Assembly: GCA_022706865.1 (NCBI GenBank)
Contig: JAKJBT010000082.1
Location: 1-7,221 of the forward strand
Length of the DNA stretch: 7,221 nt
Direction: 5' to 3'
Origin: Bacillota bacterium
GTDB lineage: Bacteria > Bacillota_A > Clostridia > Lutisporales > Lutisporaceae
Below, in pieces: positions 5,329 to 7,221 of this stretch (position 1 is the stretch's first letter; the number at the start of each line of letters is the position of its first letter). The notes below the pieces were generated by a model. That model did not search any database and had not been told where the DNA came from. It saw only the letters and a program-made list of their open reading frames with translations. Made by a program: the position numbers and the translations under genes.

Positions 5329-7221
5329 ATGTCCCAAACAACACATGAACCAAAATATATGGAGCGAATAAGACGGCTGAAAGGCAGAGTGCTGGAGACT
5401 CGTCCGGAGATGGATCTTGAAAATGCAAGAATACTTACCGAAGGTTTTCGTGAGGCTGAAGGGGAACCCCTTGTTGTCAGGAAGGCCAAGGCCTTTCGTA
5501 AGCAGTGCCTTGAAAAGACAGTTACCATATGGGATGATGAACTAATTGTGGGCTGCTCGGGAAGTAAGACCAGGGCGGGTATTTTATGCGCTGACTCTTG
5601 TTGGTCAGTACTGAATGATGAGCTGGATACCATCAGCGAGCGCCGTTATGATCCCTTTTATCTGAAACCTGAGGATCGAAAGATATTTGAAGAAGAGATA
5701 CGTCCTTATTGGAAAGGCCGGTCCAACTATGAAGAATGGCTTGCACAGATTCCTGATGATACGCGTGCTCTGAGGGATAATGGAGTCGTGTATATAGACC
5801 GTAAGGCTGTTCGCGGATGGGGAGAGACTACAGCCGGATATGAGTGGCTGATTCGTGAAGGAATCTCGGGAATCATCAAAGTGGTGGAAAAACGGCTGTC
5901 AGAGCTTGATATCACTGTCCCCGGTGGCTATGAAAAGCAATACTATTTGAAAGCTCTTTTAATTGCGGCTGATGGTATAATCAAATTAGCGGAGAGATAT
6001 GCTGATGAAGCTGACCGTTTGGCTGCTGAAGAAAAGGACCCGCAGAGGAAGAAGGAACTTTTGGAAATAGCGCAAGTTTGCCGCCATGTTCCTGCAAATC
6101 CTGCCAGGTCATTCAGGGAAGCTGTACAGTCATTTTATTTCTATCATATCTGTATTTTCATGGAGCAGAATGCTGCAAGCTATAATCCGGGACGTATGGA
6201 TCAATATCTATGGCCTTACTATAAGGCTGATATTGAAGCGGGGCGCATCTCGCCCGTGGAGGCTCAGGAGCTGTTGGACTGCCTTTGGGTGAAGTTCAGT
6301 GAGCCGTGTCTTTTTCAGGATGCAGTAACCGCAGAGTTTGCTGCCGGATATCCCATGTTTCAGAACGTATGTGTCGGAGGGGTAGATGGCACCGGGAGAG
6401 ATGCCGTTAACGACCTTTCCTATATGATGCTCCAGGCTACCATGGATGTACAGCTCTATCAGCCATCTCTGTCGGTTCGCTATAACCTGGCTAGAAACCC
6501 CAATGCTTTTTTAAGAAAAGTAGTGGAGTTAATCAGTCTTGGAACAGGCTTTCCGGCTTTCCATAATGATGATGTGGGAATTATGATGCTAATGAACAAG
6601 GGCATTCCATTAAAAGAAGCTTACAACTGGAATCCGTGCGGCTGCGTGGAAACCAACCTGGAGGGACGTTTGCGTCAGTATACGGCACTTGCTGATATTA
6701 ATCTTGGAAGTATGGTTGAATTTGCGCTGTTGGACGGAAAGAACAGGAAAAGCGGCAGGTATATTTCCGAAAGAACAGGTGATCCCACGGATTTTTTAAC
6801 ATACGAAGAGTTTCTCACGGCAGTTAAGAAGCAAATTGCCTATGCAATCAGAGCCGTTGTGAAGGGAAGCCATGTCATTGACGAGATTGGAATGAACCGC
6901 CCTTGCCCCGCCCTTTCATTGACCTTCAAGGAGTGCATTGAGAAGGCAAAGGATTACGCCTGGGGCGGAGCGAAGTACAATACCGGGAATGGTATTATTC
7001 TAATTGGTGTAGCAGACCTGATTAACAGTATTGCTGCAGTTCGGCATATTATCTACGAAACAAGGCAGGCAACCATGGAGAAGCTGTTAGAGGCACTGGA
7101 CAATGATTTTGAGGGTTACGAAGAGCTTCACAAGGCATGCCTTGATGCACCAAAGTATGGCAACGATGATCCCATGGCGGATGATATTGCCGGAGATATA
7201 TTTACTTTTATTGCAGATGAA
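5329..7221 (+). CDS. Glycyl radical enzyme of the C-x-E (eliminase/decarboxylase) type, 3' end beyond window
   Basis: Oxygen-sensitive cytoplasmic enzyme of the pyruvate formate-lyase-like superfamily, in which a stored glycyl radical generates a cysteine thiyl radical that attacks the substrate. The 631 codons present have no frame break; relatives run about 790-850 residues, so the C-terminal glycine-radical loop (RVAGY-like) is off the edge. Visible are DDELIVG (residues about 70-76), the PFL-domain stretch PGRMDQYLWPYY (287-298), QPSLSVR (378-384), PAFHNDD (409-415), the active-site loop PCGCVETNLEG (436-446) with catalytic Cys439 and flanking Glu441, RPCPAL, GGAKYNTGNG (546-555) and CLDAPKYGNDD (604-614). 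Cys-x-Glu excludes pyruvate formate-lyase (Cys-Cys). From memory, glycerol dehydratase has Cys433/Glu435 and hydroxyproline dehydratase Cys434/Glu436, so the layout resembles that size class rather than hydroxyphenylacetate decarboxylase (Cys503). The substrate is unknown. The gene is divergent from the liv importer; an activating radical SAM enzyme is expected nearby but not in view. Confidence 0.93.
   Translation, partial: MSQTTHEPKYMERIRRLKGRVLETRPEMDLENARILTEGFREAEGEPLVVRKAKAFRKQCLEKTVTIWDDELIVGCSGSKTRAGILCADSCWSVLNDELDTISERRYDPFYLKPEDRKIFEEEIRPYWKGRSNYEEWLAQIPDDTRALRDNGVVYIDRKAVRGWGETTAGYEWLIREGISGIIKVVEKRLSELDITVPGGYEKQYYLKALLIAADGIIKLAERYADEADRLAAEEKDPQRKKELLEIAQVCRHVPANPARSFREAVQSFYFYHICIFMEQNAASYNPGRMDQYLWPYYKADIEAGRISPVEAQELLDCLWVKFSEPCLFQDAVTAEFAAGYPMFQNVCVGGVDGTGRDAVNDLSYMMLQATMDVQLYQPSLSVRYNLARNPNAFLRKVVELISLGTGFPAFHNDDVGIMMLMNKGIPLKEAYNWNPCGCVETNLEGRLRQYTALADINLGSMVEFALLDGKNRKSGRYISERTGDPTDFLTYEEFLTAVKKQIAYAIRAVVKGSHVIDEIGMNRPCPALSLTFKECIEKAKDYAWGGAKYNTGNGIILIGVADLINSIAAVRHIIYETRQATMEKLLEALDNDFEGYEELHKACLDAPKYGNDDPMADDIAGDIFTFIADE

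Noticed and set aside
5092..5346. An 84-codon minus-strand open frame across the intergenic region
   Set aside because: It starts inside the enzyme gene on the opposite strand, has no suitable ribosome binding site, and shows no recognisable domain; AT-rich DNA readily gives frames of this length.
5301..5633. A 110-codon open frame on the minus strand over the start of the enzyme gene
   Set aside because: It is antisense to the well-supported glycyl radical enzyme and its ribosome binding site, is Ser-rich, and shows no family motif.
5329..7221. Pyruvate formate-lyase (pflB) as the identity of the enzyme
   Set aside because: Pyruvate formate-lyase needs two adjacent active-site cysteines; here the site is Cys-Val-Glu, the pattern of eliminases and arylacetate decarboxylases.

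Overview
The window looks like part of the chromosome of an anaerobic, low-to-medium GC Gram-positive bacterium, most likely a member of the Clostridia. The reasons are strong AG-rich ribosome binding sites in front of nearly every gene, a lipoprotein-type signal on the binding protein, an AT-rich intergenic region, and a glycyl radical enzyme, a class destroyed by oxygen. This taxonomic placement is inference; nothing in the window names the species.

Layout. Positions 1-4665 hold, on the minus strand, a complete five-gene ABC importer of the branched-chain amino acid type (HAAT family) in the canonical order livJ-livH-livM-livG-livF, with livF cut a few codons before its end by the window edge. 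The genes are tightly packed: livG and livF overlap by 4 bases, livH and livM are 5 bases apart, livM and livG 42 bases apart. Only livJ and livH are separated by a notable gap (72 bases), which contains a perfect 12-bp hairpin suited to keeping binding-protein mRNA more abundant than the rest. Positions 4666-5328 form a long AT-rich divergent control region with several dyads and repeated CGGTA/TACCG elements but no convincing gene. From 5329 to the right edge, on the plus strand, runs the first 631 codons of a glycyl radical enzyme with a C-x-E active site (Cys439, Glu441). Its C-terminal glycyl radical loop and any activating radical SAM enzyme lie outside the window.

How the parts may work together. 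The divergent arrangement around one shared control region suggests that the importer brings in a small amino-acid-like or organic-acid-like compound that the glycyl radical enzyme then cleaves, dehydrates or decarboxylates. The enzyme has the size and the C-x-E centre of the eliminase group (glycerol and propanediol dehydratases, hydroxyproline dehydratase, choline lyase), but a region that I recall as carrying a His/Asp substrate-binding motif in diol and choline enzymes reads differently here (Trp164 and neighbours). The substrate is therefore unknown, and this enzyme-importer pair is the most interesting thing in the window.
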